Of a DNA stretch of 64,000 nucleotides, positions 63,019-64,000 are shown piece after piece. The notes beneath the pieces are model-generated. The model searched no databases. It saw nothing but the letters and a program-made list of their open reading frames with translations, and was not told the origin of the DNA. The DNA comes from Sequoia sempervirens (lineage: Eukaryota > Streptophyta > Pinopsida > Cupressales > Cupressaceae): positions 124,001-188,000 of the forward strand of contig VDFB02254978.1 in NCBI GenBank assembly GCA_007258455.2. Reading direction: 5' to 3'. Each line of letters starts with the position of its first letter. The stretch's first letter is position 1. Both the position numbers and the translations under genes were made by a program.

Positions 63019-64000
63019 CTACATATTCTTCAGGATATCAACAGCCTCCACATCGCTCGCCACAACCTTCTGACCATCATCTAAGACATCAAACAGTTCT
63101 TTAACAGGAGCCCCAGCCTGAACCTTGGTCTTGTTTGGCGTTCTAGCCCCAGGCCCACCCACATTCACCTCACTAATCAAAACATTATTCTTATTAGCAC
63201 CCTTATCAACATAAACCTCTTCCTCCATCAACTTAGCACCAGCACCGGTCTCTTCAACATGAACAATCTCCTTGTGTCTCTTGGCACTATCGAAAGGAGA
63301 GGTAATACCAATAGACTCAAAATTAACCACAGATTTAGTCCCCTCCCCACCCTTCTCCATGTTAGCACAAATCCTCTCTAATTGATCCTCCAGGGTGAGA
63401 ATTCTTTCTTCAAGATTTTGCTTCATCTTAAGCGTTTCATATGCCACAATTTTCAAAGAGTCAAACAGTTCATCAATCTGGTTCTGAACTGAAGACTCAC
63501 CAACTTTACTCATCACACCCCGAACTTTAACATTGGTCATGTTAAGTTCATGGAACACCCATTTAAACAATTTGAATAAAACAATGGAACCCTCTCTAGC
63601 AGTTCCCAAAACATCAGAAATGTCTTCCCTATCAAAGTTGAAATCACCCTTACCCACAACATCATCCTCCTGAGAGGAGCTTACCTTATCCTGACTAGTA
63701 GAGACGTCCTTACCCTTCCTAGCAACAACTGACATTTTGATTTTTTGAATGGAGTTAGCAATCTCCTCAACCACAACCTTCCTTTTCTTTTGTAAATCCA
63801 GGTCCACAACCGAGGAATCCACAACACCCTATCTGCCCAGCATCTTGAGGGGAGAGTCAACTTGCATCTCAAGCAATTGGCTCGCAGACCTTACAACCAA
63901 TTTCTTTTTACTTCCCACCACCAGCTTCTTCTTATGCTTTGTCCCCAAAATAGGGGGTGGCGAAGACGCCTCACCAGCCAATTCATTCTTCTCCTTCAAG
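63019..64000 (-). pseudogene. Transposon-type ORF, C-terminal part (copy B), cut by window edge
   Basis: Counterpart of the ORF ending at A 20084. The amber stop at 63829-63831 equals A 20894-20896, so at least this stop predates the duplication. The other two stops lie beyond the window. A handful of substitutions are seen (for example GVDKNN to GANKNN); the frame is otherwise kept. Confidence 0.65.

Larger units (their letters stand above)
33527..64000 (+). repeat. Segmental duplication, copy B
   Basis: This is the second copy of 1-21065. It contains two extra elements with target-site duplications (36030-37075 and 43096-51540), which explain nearly all of its extra length. A longer AT tract near 61503-61562 adds a little more. 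The match begins exactly at window position 1, so the true left boundary of the duplicated unit cannot be seen. If it is a tandem array, the unit would be 33526 bp. Confidence 0.97.

Overview
The window reads as nuclear DNA of a seed plant with a large, repeat-dense genome. A gymnosperm is plausible but not proven. The evidence is the AT-rich composition, the almost complete lack of intact host genes, the layered plant-type LINEs (RT, zf-RVT and RNase H domains), LTR retrotransposons with TGTAGA...TCTACA ends, a Mutator-like (MULE) transposon, and fragments of plant-type pentatricopeptide (PPR) genes with the YAKCGSIDKARELF-style motif. I see no rRNA, tRNA, CRISPR array or bacterial-type operon.

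The dominant structure is a large direct duplication. Copy A is 1-21065 and copy B is 33527-64000. Both are cut by the window edges. By eye they are about 99% identical, and most differences are transitions. B is longer because of two clean insertions missing from A: a 1046-bp solo LTR (36030-37075, 5-bp target duplication) and an 8445-bp MULE (43096-51540, 9-bp target duplication, terminal inverted repeats of about 295 bp). A has its own 135-bp tandem duplication (3057-3326) and a 10-bp frameshifting insertion (about 15431-15440). A 100-N gap (22732-22831) lies between the copies, so the repeat may be a real tandem duplication of about 33.5 kb or two haplotypes placed side by side in the assembly.

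Order within a copy (A coordinates): 1-6651, decayed non-coding internal region of an LTR retrotransposon ending in a polypurine tract; 6652-7581, its 3' LTR; 7582-10545, a dead LINE (RT, zf-RVT, RNase H) into which that retrotransposon inserted; 10546-13150, unassigned; 13170-13850, antisense PPR fragments; 13851-14070, the end of an older MULE; 14071-14645, a LINE-like 3' tail; 15347-15990, a small acidic-protein gene or fragment on the minus strand; 18430-18850, an AT-rich hairpin-forming repeat; 20084-21964, a minus-strand transposon-type ORF with three in-frame amber stops; 22250-22570, a LINE RNase H remnant.

Between the gap and copy B are degenerate low-complexity repeats (23690-25560), an unassigned decayed ORF region, a minus-strand LINE (27684-30267), an LTR that cuts it (30268-31605), and a retrotransposon leader-like region with a short ORF that runs across the start of copy B.

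The most interesting object is the MULE in copy B. Its long terminal repeats contain PPR-derived sequence in both arms. It carries more PPR fragments plus already-dead Copia and LINE ORF1 pieces, yet it inserted after the two copies separated. A second, older MULE end of the same family, also joined to PPR fragments, is present in both copies. This suggests a MULE lineage that repeatedly moves PPR sequence.
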